Assembly: GCA_963971285.1 (NCBI GenBank)
Contig: OZ020262.1
Span: forward strand, 6,543,036-6,607,035
DNA: 64,000 nucleotides
Source of the DNA: Astropecten irregularis
Lineage: Eukaryota; Echinodermata; Asteroidea; Paxillosida; Astropectinidae
Direction: 5' to 3'
The position numbers and the translations under genes were made by a program. The stretch's first letter is position 1, and every line of letters starts with the position of its first letter. A model generated the notes under the pieces. The model was not told the DNA's origin and ran no database searches. It was given only the letters and a program-made list of their open reading frames with translations. Positions 22,655 to 48,617 of this stretch are shown piece after piece.

Positions 22655-22885
22655 CTAGCGACGTCTAGAACACAGCACCGGCCCCTATGTTGGTGGTGTC
22701 CCTAATAGTAAATCATCTCTGTTCGTTTGGCAGTCAGAAGCCATGAAATCACTTACATACTGCTAGCGACGTCTAGAACACAGCACCGGCCCCTATGTTG
22801 GTGGTGTCCCTAATAGTCAATCATCTCTGTTCGTTTGGCAGTCAGAAGCCATGAAATCACTTACATACTGCTATACCCCAAGGAT
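22655..22885. repeat. SINE with a 108-base internal tandem duplication
   Basis: Two almost identical blocks (22655-22762 and 22763-22870) run from CTAGCGACGTCTAGAACACA to ATCACTTACATACTG, differing at only about one base. They are followed by CTATACCCCAAGGATCA, the SINE tail also seen at 63600. The preceding GAATTCGAAC resembles the B box of a tRNA-derived head in reverse. Confidence 0.8.
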
Positions 22886-24123
22886 CAAATAAAATCCAGT
22901 CAGTTTCCATTGTGGTTATTTGAAGATAATAAAAGATAGATAGTGTGAATAGATATATGAATTTCAAGTGAATTGGTAAAGGGCAAGAACAGTTTTAAGC
23001 TTCCATTTGCTGTCTTGACAGAAACATTTTGATGGTTGTTCAAACGCAATGAAAGATAAACAATTTTCAAACAAAATGAAAGATTGAGTCTTTTTAATAA
23101 TCACGAAAGCAATTAATGAAGCCCTTGTAAATACATGTGCCTGGGTTTTCATGCTGCTGACATCAAAATGTGTTAGGGTTCTTTTGTGATATCTTTCGAA
23201 ATTCGTTTGCTCATGTTGGTGTCTTCAAATAAAAGTTGTACGACAAGCTCGACCGTGTCGCCCATTTGATCTCCCCCGTCCCTGCCGGCGAGCTGAAGTC
23301 TCAATCCCCGCTCCGTGTATATTCTGCACAGTTTGGGTTTCCTTGCATGATTGTATACATGAAACTGTCACCTCGGATCGACATAATTAAAATTTATGAT
23401 GCTTGAAGAAAAGAAAAAGAAAAAAGAAGAAAAACACTTCCAAACTTTCATATAAATTGAAACTTTATCCAAAACCGTAATGAGAAATGGGTGTTATTTT
23501 GCCGACAAAGTGTTGGTTTTTCGGCTAGCTTACCGATTATAGTTCACCTGCGGGGGTCGGCATATCCGCAGTATAAAGAACACTTTTGCAACTTTCTTTA
23601 AACTAAACCAGACATTGATATGATATGACTCGTTAAAACAAACATACATAAACCCGTCAACACCCAATGACTTCAACAGCCAAGTCCCCCGCAGCTGCTG
23701 CCAAAATCGAAAGGTGGGCTGGCGTATTTCCAAAGCGGCCCTTGGGATGTGTCCGGGCTCTCGTGACGACAGCCCAAACAATCACGGCACGGAAGCTGCC
23801 ATTGAAACACACGGTTGGTGTCAAAGCGTACAGGACAGCGGGTAAACTTGACAAGTCACTTTCAGTCTATGTTTGACCTGGATTTTTATACAGGAAATTC
23901 GATCAAGGACACGTTACTCCGCCCATGGGCATTGGGCATGGACCAATCGTAACAGGACGATGGGGTGAATTTATCGAAAGATCGATTGGGAAATTTGATG
24001 TGTAAGATTATTATATTTTAAACGATGTTTAGCTTGTACTGTAGTATAGAGATGATGGTATAGATATAACATGTGGGCCACTGAACGGACAATTAGTGTG
24101 TGTATGTTTGTACAAGTGTGATC
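22886..24123. other. Spacer and presumed promoter region of ABCC4-like gene
   Basis: No gene is recognised. A CCAAT word occurs near 23942. The short frame at 23667-23876 has no known relative. Confidence 0.35.
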
Positions 24124-39485
<15,362 letters not shown>

Positions 39486-40950
39486 ACCTCATGATGTATC
39501 GTCCCATTACGGTCAGCTTGTGAAGACTAAGAAAGAAAAGTTCTCAAAAAGTCATCATTCGAACGATTTGGAAAGGTTTTTTTCGCACACTAAATTATAC
39601 ATACAGACCTTTTCAAACAAGTTTGTATGATTCCTTGAGCAATTGTTTCTGCTTTTGGGAAAAACAGTTTCTTTTAACAGCGTTCAAAAGACATCAGAAG
39701 CAACGGACAACCTATGTAATGAGGCAATTAATAGTATGGATATGCAGTTTTTGTGGGGCCAAAGTTCACTGATTGGCTGTCAAGAGGTTGGTATGGTCAC
39801 TCATGGTCAGACGGATCTGACCATTATTCAAGATCTCCATAGATAAGTCCATTATGGAAATAATTGTTCGTGGTATTTTTAAAAGTAGGAAGCTGCAATG
39901 TAATGTTCATGTTTATTGAGTGGCAGATTTCAGGACATATTTTGTTTGCTATAGTTTTCTACCTGCCAATTTGTCAAACGGTCAATAAGTCTCGAATCCA
40001 CTTTACCATAGTTAGTTTAAACAGTTTTTATTTATTCCTAATAATAATTATACTATAGCAATATGGAACAATCGGTCAAATTATCTAGTATAACATTCGA
40101 CCTTATAAACTTATTTAAACTTTTATTGTTATATCTTGGTGTATATTCTCCTTAAAATACGTCATTATTTACTGGTAATTGTGCCCTTGTTATCGCTCGT
40201 ACCTGTTTTAAAACTTTTTAAAATAACCTCATAGCTGATTGCAAAGTATTATTTAACCTTCCTTTTTAACTTTGTCCATCAAGTACAACATTTATTTTAT
40301 TGATATTTAAGCTAATGTTTTAGTTAACTCATTAAGTGCCACCATTTTCATACGTAATGCATCAATGCTTTGAATCAGAAAACTGAATTATAATTATTTA
40401 GGGCCTATATTTCACTGATTTTGAAAATACAACATGTCCTGTTAATTAGTCCATGAAGTTTAAAATCTGTATTTTCTGTTCTAATTATTCCAAATTGTGT
40501 TTTTAATTTCGTTTATCAATAATACCCGATAAAATCTAAACGACCGAATTGTTTCTGTTCTTTTGGCAAAAGTGTATCCATATAGTAGCGTCTTTCCCTA
40601 TTTCATCCGAAACGTTGACAGTGCCTGTGAAATGCTCACAAGGAATTGGGACTAAATGCAAATGAATATAAACGGCCCTGTATTTTGCAATGACATCATT
40701 ATTATATGAAACAACGTCTACATTTTGAAGAATCTCTTGAAGGCATAATTATTTGACAAATTCCAGATGCTAGGCCTGCTTCACATTTCAAAAGCATCGC
40801 TAAGAAAAGTTCCCACAACCAAGCTTATCAATCAATTAAGCAATCAATTAATTATTCAATAATGAAATAATACATTTACAAACGCCAATTGCCGTTTGTA
40901 AGTGGGACCACGGTTGACCCGGATATGCACCCACTGAATAAGTAAAACAA
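39486..40950. other. ABCC4 3' region, AT-rich
   Basis: Follows the ABCC4 stop codon and carries no second gene. A canonical AATAAA is not evident in the first kilobase, so the 3'UTR end is unclear. Confidence 0.4.
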
Positions 40951-40951
40951 C

Positions 40952-41168
40952 GACCGACAATAATTATTTTTGATCATTAAAAGATCAAAAAAAATGGTGA
41001 AAAGATTTAAGAAATTGTGTGTGTGTGTTTCACTGTTCTCTCAAAAAGTCGGCCCCGTATGGGACTGGAAATTTCACAGATGACTGTTGCTGTATCTACT
41101 TTGATATTTTTGCTCATGAATCTCATGCATTTCTTTCACAAAAACCAAAGTATAATATTACCTTTGAC
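40952..41168. mobile_element. TTAA-type MITE, family 4, half copy
   Basis: Shares the core (TGATCATTAAAAGATCAAAA), CCGTATGGGACTGGAAATTTC, and the right end CCAAAGTATAATATTACCTTT with copy 1. The left half is missing. Confidence 0.65.
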
Positions 41169-41379
41169 TGTTAAAATGCTTGACCTCGAACACGACCTGT
41201 TTTCATTATTCAGTCAGAGGGATTTTCCCAATACGTACGGCACGACTGCGTATGCATAATAGCACAAGGTATATTTTACATCAGCTCTTTCATAACTATA
41301 AGGGCATTTCAATTTCCGTTCACGTCGCGATAAATCTTTTGTGAGTGTTGGTATTGCAGACATTATTCAGGTGGTTCGA

Positions 41380-41387
41380 TCACGTGT
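41380..41387 (+). promoter_or_regulatory. CACGTG E-box upstream of orphan first exon
   Basis: TCACGTGT lies about 160 bases before the ATG at 41546. It has the CACGTG core of CLEAR sites but only part of the flanks. It would fit a promoter for the 41546 exon; this is inference. Confidence 0.3.
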
Positions 41388-41545
41388 CATGTCGTAGTAT
41401 GTCCGGGTATGGCATTATGTATATCATAGCCACAAACAACGTCGTGCTAACTTATATACCAGTTACATTGATCACATGAGCTCCAACTGTTGCAAATAGA
41501 CCTACATTGCATGCATATAGACCGTAGGGCCTACTACCGACCAAC

Positions 41546-41588
41546 ATGGTTCATTTCTCGGTCCTGATCGTGGCCTTGGTGTGCTGGG
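41546..41588 (+). CDS. Orphan or alternative signal-peptide first exon of LAMP type
   Basis: An ATG in good context (CCAACATGG) opens 14 codons (MVHFSVLIVALVCW) that look like a signal peptide and end at a GTAAGT donor in phase 1. The size of 43 bases and the phase are identical to the first exons of LAMP copies B and C, and it joins in frame to exon 2 of copy A at 44136, giving 383 residues. It may be an alternative first exon of copy A, whose nearer first exon is at 43587, or the leftover of a lost copy. A hAT-type element lies 350 bases downstream in the putative intron. No other exons for a separate gene are seen between it and 43587. Confidence 0.5.
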
Positions 41589-41940
41589 GTAAGTTGGGGG
41601 AGAGTTCACGGTATAGTTCAGGCGAAATATGTGGTCCCACGTACATTAGGTTGCTCGGTATTATGATACGTGCAGACTTGTAATAGTTACCCATAGATTA
41701 TTATTATGATTGGATTCAGGTATTGGGCGCAGCATAATTTAAGATATTAAACAACTGATTTATTATTTTCATCAGCATTTGCTATGTTTGAATTATAGGT
41801 GTGCTTACATGTACACAGCCTAAAGTTCAAGTGTTCGTTATCTTATTATACTCATACATTGTTGTTGTATTCATCACGCGGTGTAGGGCCCTAGGTTTGT
41901 TTCTGATAGATATAGGCTTTCGACGTCATGATGACGTAGT

Positions 41941-42789
41941 CAGGGGCGTAGCTACGGGGGGGGGGCCTGGGGGAGCACGTGCCCCCCCCCCCACAAATTC
42001 GGTGTGCCCCCCCAGGTGCCCCCCCACAAAAAATCTTGGGTATAGGAAAAAAATTAAGCGTTATCTGTAGGGTATGATAGCTATAAAGGAAATAAAAAAA
42101 CAACTTAACAGCTTCTACTGTTCCAAAATAATATTTTTTTACTTTCAGCAAATGTTCCTGAGTCCTTAAAACCCTACAGTGAAGAAATCTGTGCAACATT
42201 TCAGTGTAAAAATGCAATTTTCTTACGCGCTTACAGTTGCGAACTTCAAAACAGCCTGTCTGCCATTTTGTCTGGTCTGGCTATAATATAGTTAGTCTGG
42301 TCCCCAGATTAAATTTCTCCCGCTCAAGAGTGTTGGATTAAAAAGAAATAATGAAGTAATAATATAAATAAATGAATATATTTATCGGAACAATTGCTTC
42401 CAAAATAAGGCTCAGATTGCACAAGAGAATATCTAGAACCCCTGAGCTTCCAGGGCCCTTATATCATATCCATGATTTTCCAGGGAGCGTGGAAATAAAA
42501 TACGCCAATTCAATAGCGACGGGTGCGTTTCGGGGAGATCAAAGCTAGCTAATTTTGTCTTCCCCCTCTTTTTCTGCTCTTTTTGGGGTCTTTCTGTTTC
42601 CCTTTTTTTTTTTCTTTTTTTTTTTTTTGCTTGAAGAAAAGTTTGCCCTACGCCCGCTGGATCCGCCCCCCCCCCGCATTTCTCATATTTTGCAAATCTC
42701 CAGTTTTGAAAAAATTCCGGGTGCCCCCCACAAAATTCCAAGGCCCCCCCAGTGCCCCCCTGCTGAAAAAAATCCTAGCTACGCCGCTG
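41941..42789. mobile_element. Non-autonomous hAT-type element, 849 bases
   Basis: The element is bounded by an exact 8-base duplication GACGTAGT (41933-41940 and 42790-42797). Its inverted ends are CAGGGGCGTAGCTACGG and, on the other strand, CAGCGGCGTAGCTAGGA. An 8-base duplication with CAG.GGCG ends is typical of hAT transposons. The interior has C-runs, poly-T and no transposase-like frame. Confidence 0.85.
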
Positions 42790-42954
42790 GACGTAGTCTC
42801 AATAGTGACACATCAAACCCTCCACTACAGAAACGAGTGGATTTGTTGACAAAATATAGAGAGAAACTACGAAACGTAAACTGCATCCTTTAAGTTGTGG
42901 AGTGTGTTTCATTATGGTCTATAGGTCTATAATGTATATCTACATTGGGTGTAT

Positions 42955-43077
42955 TCGTTTAGCTCCCCCGGGTCGACACCAGTGAACCTCGTCACCATTC
43001 TCTCGCTTGTTTTGTGCAGTATAACACGATCATTCCCAGTAAAGGCTGACCCGTGTTAGCTAAACGAATGCACCCAT
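42955..43077. mobile_element. MITE family 5, copy 1, upstream of LAMP A
   Basis: Ends TGGGTGTATTCGTTTAGCTC and GTTAGCTAAACGAATGCACCCA are inverted. The interior (GGGTCGACACCAGTGAACCT, CTTGTTTTGTGCAGTATAAC) matches copy 2. Confidence 0.85.
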
Positions 43078-43094
43078 TATAGACCTAGTTATAT

Positions 43095-43104
43095 GTCACG
43101 TGCA
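43095..43104 (+). promoter_or_regulatory. CLEAR-like E-box upstream of LAMP copy A
   Basis: GTCACGTGCA matches 8 of 10 bases of the TFEB/TFE3 CLEAR consensus GTCACGTGAC. It lies about 490 bases before the copy A start codon. A further CACGTG is at 43367-43372, closer to the start. Binding is inferred from the known rule that lysosomal genes, LAMP1 among them, carry such sites in vertebrates. Confidence 0.35.
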
Positions 43105-43312
43105 GTGACGTAAGGCCATGCAGTAAAATGAAAAAGTCCCAGTACATGCAATATGACTATGAGCAATGTCAAGCAGTTTACTGATTACCATAACAATGCA
43201 GAAAAGGTATGATAAAAGGAGATATGGTTTGTTGGGTATGGTATAATAGTAACTTCCGATCGACAAAGGTCACTTTGCACTGCTGCTATGCTACATCACA
43301 TCAATAAGAGTG

Positions 43313-43320
43313 CATAAAAG
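43313..43320 (+). promoter_or_regulatory. Possible TATA-like box of LAMP copy A
   Basis: CATAAAAG about 267 bases before the ATG at 43587 resembles a TATA box. Without transcript ends this is only a candidate. Confidence 0.2.
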
Positions 43321-43586
43321 TTATTGATTAATAATAAGTGGCGATCTCACACAGTGACACGTACCGCACGTGCGTTTGCATGCAACGGCTTGTATTATTG
43401 AGTGAGGTGCACAGTGCTATTTGTATTGACTGTATAAACCGGTCTCCCGCGTACCAGTCGAAGTACGATAGCTGAGTATGTAGGTTGGCACGGGAGACCC
43501 CTAAGCTTTCTGGGAACACCGAGCGTAATTCTCACCGCCATTATACCCGAGGAATATCGGTCTGTTCTCCCGCCGTGTGACACGGC

Positions 43587-46186
43587 ATGATGAAGCTCCA
43601 CGCACTCGTGCCCCTGCTCCTGCTCGGTAAATATGCCTGCCGTTCCGTTAGCAGCAATTTCAAACGGTGGATAGATTGTTGGCGATCTCTTACCTCAAAC
43701 ATTGCCGTTATATTATACACAGAGCCACCATTTTGAAAATCAAAGGTGTGCACATTTCGAATGGCCAGTTATTCCATGTCTGTGTGCCAAATGGCTCGTT
43801 GGTGAATGGTGGCAGTACAATTCCTGTATTTTGAAATGAAGTCCTAGAGTATTTTAAAAAGAAACGGTTGGATGTTGGACGAGGTAGACTTGTCTAGGGA
43901 CACTGCAGTGTCAGTCTAATAGATTACGATTGCCAAGTTAGCACTACACGTAGCTGTTGTAGACTGGTTCCCCTATTCTATTCGGTTCTCAGTTACTCAT
44001 CCTTATTTTACCTTGCAAAAGGCAATGCTTGATTCTCAAACTACTAATTTATCTCGTGGTGGCGTTCGATAGGTTTAAGAATGTTAATAGTAGATAATGT
44101 ATTTGTCTTAAACCTTTTTTGTGATGAAATGTCAGGGTGCTGCCTTGCTGCATCAAACAGCAGTCAAACAACCCCCACTGAGGGTGCAACAACCACGTTG
44201 AGTACGGCGTCCACCGTGATGACGACCGTTCCGCTCACAGCCATGACGACACCGGCACCCACGACCGTCCATCTGACCACAAATGCCCCTACAACACAGG
44301 GACAGACGACGGCGATTCAGCCAGCTCCACCAGCGACCACCACGCCACCGGGCACGACACCGATAGGCACGACAATGGCAACGACCAGCAGCCCCGAGTT
44401 GCCGACGTCAACAGCCAACTCGACTTCCCCGGTGACCGGCAACGGCACGACAGCGGCCGGCGGTAACACCACCAGCGGTGAACCCACGACGACCGTCCGG
44501 CCCACAACTCTTCCTCAAACTACGCCCGGCAATCATGCCACCGTGTGGGAGGTGTTGGGAGGCCCGGACAACAACAGCACGTGCCAAAAGATGCAGTTCA
44601 ATGCAGACATCACAGCCACTTATTACGACACAGATAACATGGTCAGTATCTTTCTCCGTCTTCTCATCTTAGTCCATAAATTCCCCTCACGAAGGCGCCG
44701 TCACAACGCCACATTTGAAGATGACCATTTTGGCCCCAATGCCAAACAATCACAAAAATGAATCATATTGTTTTCCATGGGAAACAATAGTGATATTTGT
44801 GTCAAACTCATTTCACTTTAAGTTCGACAATAATCAAGAACAGTCTTGGAGATGCGGTTTGACCATGGTTTACTTGTATTTTCTTGGCAACCAGTTAAGA
44901 ACTGTTACGATCTCCGTCCCGCCTACATCCAACGCTACCGGCGATTGCTCGTCTGCCGTGGTGAGGTCCTTCAGCCTTGCCTTCGTTCCTCAGGGTGGGA
45001 TGGAGACATGGACGATGTCCTTCTTCTTCGCAGCCAACAAGACGTCCATGGACTACCAGCTGAAGTCCATCAGTGTCCAACTGAGCTACGGAGACCTCGT
45101 CAACTCCACAAGAGAAGGTACGTCTTCTTTTTGTACGGATGCAAGCAGGGTCTCAAGCATCCATATCCAGATGCCATGACCGTCTCATTGCTTTATGAAG
45201 ACACAAATATCGTAACATCCAAACTTATACAGATCTCCTTACTGGGTGCATTCGTTTAGCTCCCCCGAGTCGACACCAGTCAACCTCGTCCCCATTCTCT
45301 CACTTGTTTTGTGCAGTAAAACACGACCATTCCCAGTAAGGGCTGACCAGTGTTAGCTAAACGAATGCACCTAATATGTGGTGCGACCCACGGCACTGAG
45401 TGTGAGGCATCAAACTACCATCCTCGCCGCAGTCTAAATGTTTCATGTCGACTATAAGACACGATTCCGTGGTCAATACAATTAATGTTGTTCTTGATTT
45501 TTTTTGCAGGACAGGGTACGTACTACTTCTCCTCGTCGGGGCGCCCTCTAGCGGGAATAAGTGCGCCCTCTGGGAAATCCTTCGCTTGCGACTCGGGCAG
45601 AGTCGAGTCAGGCGGTGAGGAGCAACTCAGCGTGTTCCTGACCCAACTGCGACTGCAACCGTTTGCGAACGAAGCCGGTGGAGATTTTGGAGAAAGTGAG
45701 TAGACGAATTGCCCATTTGAAGTTCGTCAACTTCTTAACACTCGGGCTCTTTGGTAATTATCAAAATAATAAGGAATATCCGGTTACATGTTGGGTTTGT
45801 CGGCTACACTCTTCCACGGTGTTTCTATTTGGCGACACTTGAAGTGTAAAATCTACACCAGGATGTCAACTTTGCTCTTTTAGAGCATATGGCATATAAA
45901 ACACACTGGTTTCGTTTGAAGACCGCAGATATATGCATGATACCTCTTCAAAAGCTCTAGTTTTTCTTCTTGTTCTTTTCTCCTATCAACAGGTGTGCAA
46001 TGCCCCTACCCAACGGCACCGCCTCCGGTCACCCAGAAACCGATGGATTCTGCTTGGATGAACGTGGGAATAGCCTTCATCGTTTTGTTTAGTGTATTGC
46101 TCATAGGCACTAGTGCATTCTGTGTCTACGTCAAAAAGCACAAGTTACAATCCAGCGACACATACAGCCTAATGGAGACTTATTAA
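43587..46186 (+). CDS. LAMP-family protein A (lysosome-associated membrane glycoprotein)
   Basis: Five exons: 43587-43626, 44136-44641, 44895-45117, 45510-45695, 45993-46186 (TAA); the joined frame is 382 residues. Exon 1 is a signal peptide (KLHALVPLLLL). Exon 2 is a Thr/Ser/Pro-rich mucin-like stretch of about 130 residues that runs straight into the start of the LAMP domain (NNSTCQKMQFNADI). The four luminal cysteines are in STCQK, GDCSS, FACDS and VQCPY, the usual LAMP arrangement of two disulfides, and LQPFANEAGGDFGES matches the conserved end of the domain. One membrane helix (VGIAFIVLFSVLLIGTSAF) is followed by a short basic tail ending YSLMETY, whose YSLM fits the YXX-hydrophobic sorting signal read by AP complexes. 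Many NXS/T sites suggest heavy glycosylation. Unlike copies B-D, no intron separates mucin region and LAMP domain. An alternative first exon exists at 41546. The family is clear; LAMP1, LAMP2, LAMP3 and CD68 types cannot be separated. Confidence 0.88.
45243..45372. mobile_element. MITE family 5, copy 2, in LAMP A intron
   Basis: Collinear with 42955-43077 over the full length: TGGGTGCATTCGTTTAGCTC, GAGTCGACACCAGTCAACCT, and end GCTAAACGAATGCACCT. Confidence 0.85.
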
Positions 46187-46244
46187 AACAAGATCATGAC
46201 TTTCCTGTTAGCAACAAGAAGGCAATTACGTTTAGTGGTCTTCG

Positions 46245-46612
46245 TTAAAGGGATGGTACAGAACTGGTTTTTGCGACAAAACCATTGCTGACAGTGAAAG
46301 CACATTATGTAATCCATCATAACTGACAACCCTGTAGAAGTTTGAGGTCAATCAGCCATCTGGGTCACGAGAAAATAGTGAAAACCCGTGTACAGAGAAC
46401 TGTACACATTTCAACGAATGAATAAAACGCTTCGAAGCGATTTATTCCCATCGGAAAATAGTTTTATTTATTTCTCAACGAATATGGCATTTCAGACAAA
46501 AACATTTCATGGGATGTTTTCTCCTATCATCACCATTATACTGTGTACGTTTTATGTGAATCTCTGATCATGAAGTGTATTTTTGCTTACCAAATCTGTA
46601 CCATCCCTTTAA
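46245..46612. mobile_element. TTAA-flanked MITE downstream of LAMP A
   Basis: TTAAAGGGATGGTACAG at the left and its exact complement CTGTACCATCCCTTTAA at the right bound 368 bases. It starts 58 bases after the LAMP A stop, so it is probably in the 3'UTR. Confidence 0.75.
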
Positions 46613-47013
46613 TTGTAAGAAAGGTCTGTTGGCCGCGGAGATGGCCATAGAACACTGATCGCAACGTCGACACAATTCCATTTTTTTTCAGACGCAGCTT
46701 TATTTCCACAAGAATCATTTTCTACCATGTCGCCCTTCACTTTCCAATCTCCTAAGAATTCAAATGCAACTTCAGATGCATTTAAAGATTTTGCGTTTAT
46801 TTTATGAATTTCTACATGCATATTTTGCATATTTTGTTGCGGCCGAATATCTTGAGAAATATTTGGAAAGATATGCCCATGGTTTTTGTTTTCTCTTTGA
46901 GAGTAAAAAATCTTCTTCTTTTTTCAAGATAATGAATGGATAGAAAACCAAGACTATCCTGAACTGTGATAACGCCATTGTACAAACTCCATCATTAATA
47001 TTCAACATCCGTG

Positions 47014-47323
47014 CCAATTTTGTAATCCATTTTGTTGTTGCATAAGTATTGTACCCAGACTTCAAACACTGCTTTCCAATTTTGTAATCCATTTTGTTGT
47101 TGCACAAGTATTGTACCCAGACTTCAAACACTGCTTTCCAATTTTGTAATCCATTTTGTTGTTGCATAAGTATTGTACCCAGACTTCAAACACTGCTTTC
47201 CAATTTTGTAATCCATTTTGTTGTTGCACAAGTATTGTACCCAGACTTCAAACACTGCTTTCCAATTTTGTAATCCATTTTGTTGTTGCACAAGTATTGT
47301 ACCCAGACTTCAAACACTGCCTT
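47014..47323. repeat. Minisatellite, exact 62-base unit, five copies
   Basis: CCAATTTTGTAATCCATTTT recurs at 47014, 47076, 47138, 47200 and 47262, always 62 bases apart. The units differ mainly at one base (GCATAAGT or GCACAAGT). It lies between LAMP A and B. Confidence 0.95.
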
Positions 47324-47896
47324 ACTCGAATTTATAGTGCTCACGTTAGCAACGCATAAACTGCTCGTGAAATTTAGCTAGGATTCATTTTGTACCCAAG
47401 ATTGAACTAGTTTAGGTTTAATTGCAGATGTTTTGCAATCGGATTAATTAAAAGTGTACATATTTCAAGAAGATAAAACGCAATTTGTATATTATAGTAA
47501 GAACTTTAGATATTATTATTTTTACACTGTGTATTGTTTTCTTTCTTAAAAAAAAATTGAACCCATGCCTGAGCAATAATGGCTCGTAAGACAAAGTAGG
47601 ATACAACATTTGCCATTGTCGTGATTTCAAATTACTAGTCACCGCAACCATTTTAGAAGTATTGGTGTCATTGCAGCTAGTGTCAAGCTTGTATTCAAAC
47701 TATAGATTCTATTGAAATTCGTTCTTATTAAAGATGTCACTCAATTTGCCGCACTAGAATTCTCTTGAATCTTTTTTTAATAAAGGTATTTGCAAAGTGC
47801 AGGAGAAATTTGAAGTGTCATTTGGTCTTAATTTAAAAACAAACAACCAAATATAATATAATCATCGAATATAAAAACGTGGACACCGCAACATAG

Positions 47897-47990
47897 GGCT
47901 GGATAGCTCAGTTGGTAGAACGCCGATACGGTATTCGGTGAGGTCGCGGCCTCGCATCCAGCTGCAGTCAGTTTTTGTTCACTTTTTAAT
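47897..47990 (+). repeat. tRNA-derived SINE fragment
   Basis: GGCTGGATAGCTCAGTTGGT and AGGTCGCGGCCTCGCATCC resemble the 5' and 3' parts of a tRNA, but the anticodon loop has eight bases and the length is only about 67. The text after it (CAGTCAGTTTTTGTTCACTT) looks like a SINE body. It lies about 650 bases upstream of LAMP B. Confidence 0.6.
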
Positions 47991-48530
47991 GTTTTATCTA
48001 GAGGTTTTTATATCTACAAAATAAGGATTTGCGGAGACACCATCTAGAATACACGTATTGGAAGAGGTTTGCCCGTTCTGAGAAGAGCCGCTGAGTACGA
48101 ACTCGACGTTTCAGCCAGTGTGCTCTGGCCGTGCACTCGGGGGAGAGTCGGGGCATGTTTTCGCCACTAAAACACCGGGTCCATGCAAGACAGCCGGGAA
48201 CAGACCGCAGATTCTTTGAAGATACAGTCCTAAATAATTATGTAGAATTTTGACGGTTGTATAGAAAACAGATATCGATTGAAAATAAATGGAATAAACG
48301 ACTGTTGCATATTAGCACGAGAACAATAATATTAAAAGATATTAAAAACAATGTAAAATATACGACTGTTGCATGTACCACCTATATTCCAAGTCAGCAA
48401 ATGAACTTATTGACTTCTGACACCCAGAGTAAACAGGTTGAGCTGTAAAACCGCCAGATAAAAACCGAGATATTCATTTCAGTTGCTGTGCAAATAACAC
48501 GACGACTGGCAAACAAGCAAATTGATATCA

Positions 48531-48539
48531 TCACATGAC
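48531..48539 (+). promoter_or_regulatory. MITF/TFEB-type M-box upstream of LAMP copy B
   Basis: TCACATGAC lies 79 bases before the copy B start codon. TCACATGA is the M-box form bound by MiT-family factors and differs from the CLEAR consensus at one central base. The position just upstream of the ATG makes it the best-placed of the sites in the array. Confidence 0.4.
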
Positions 48540-48617
48540 GTTTCTGCTATCAGATAGTGGCGCCATTTTGTTCGGGGAGTGTTAGAATAGAATTGTCTGC
48601 TATTACTACAAGGCACC

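Noticed and set aside
44289-44507. Minus-strand frames opposite the LAMP A mucin exon
   Set aside because: Mirror images of a Thr/Pro/Gly-rich exon with strong support on the plus strand.
47014-47323. CRISPR array
   Set aside because: The repeats are directly contiguous with no unique spacers and the window is animal DNA.
47897-47963. A functional tRNA gene
   Set aside because: The length is too short, the anticodon loop has eight bases and the T-arm is degenerate; SINE-like sequence follows.
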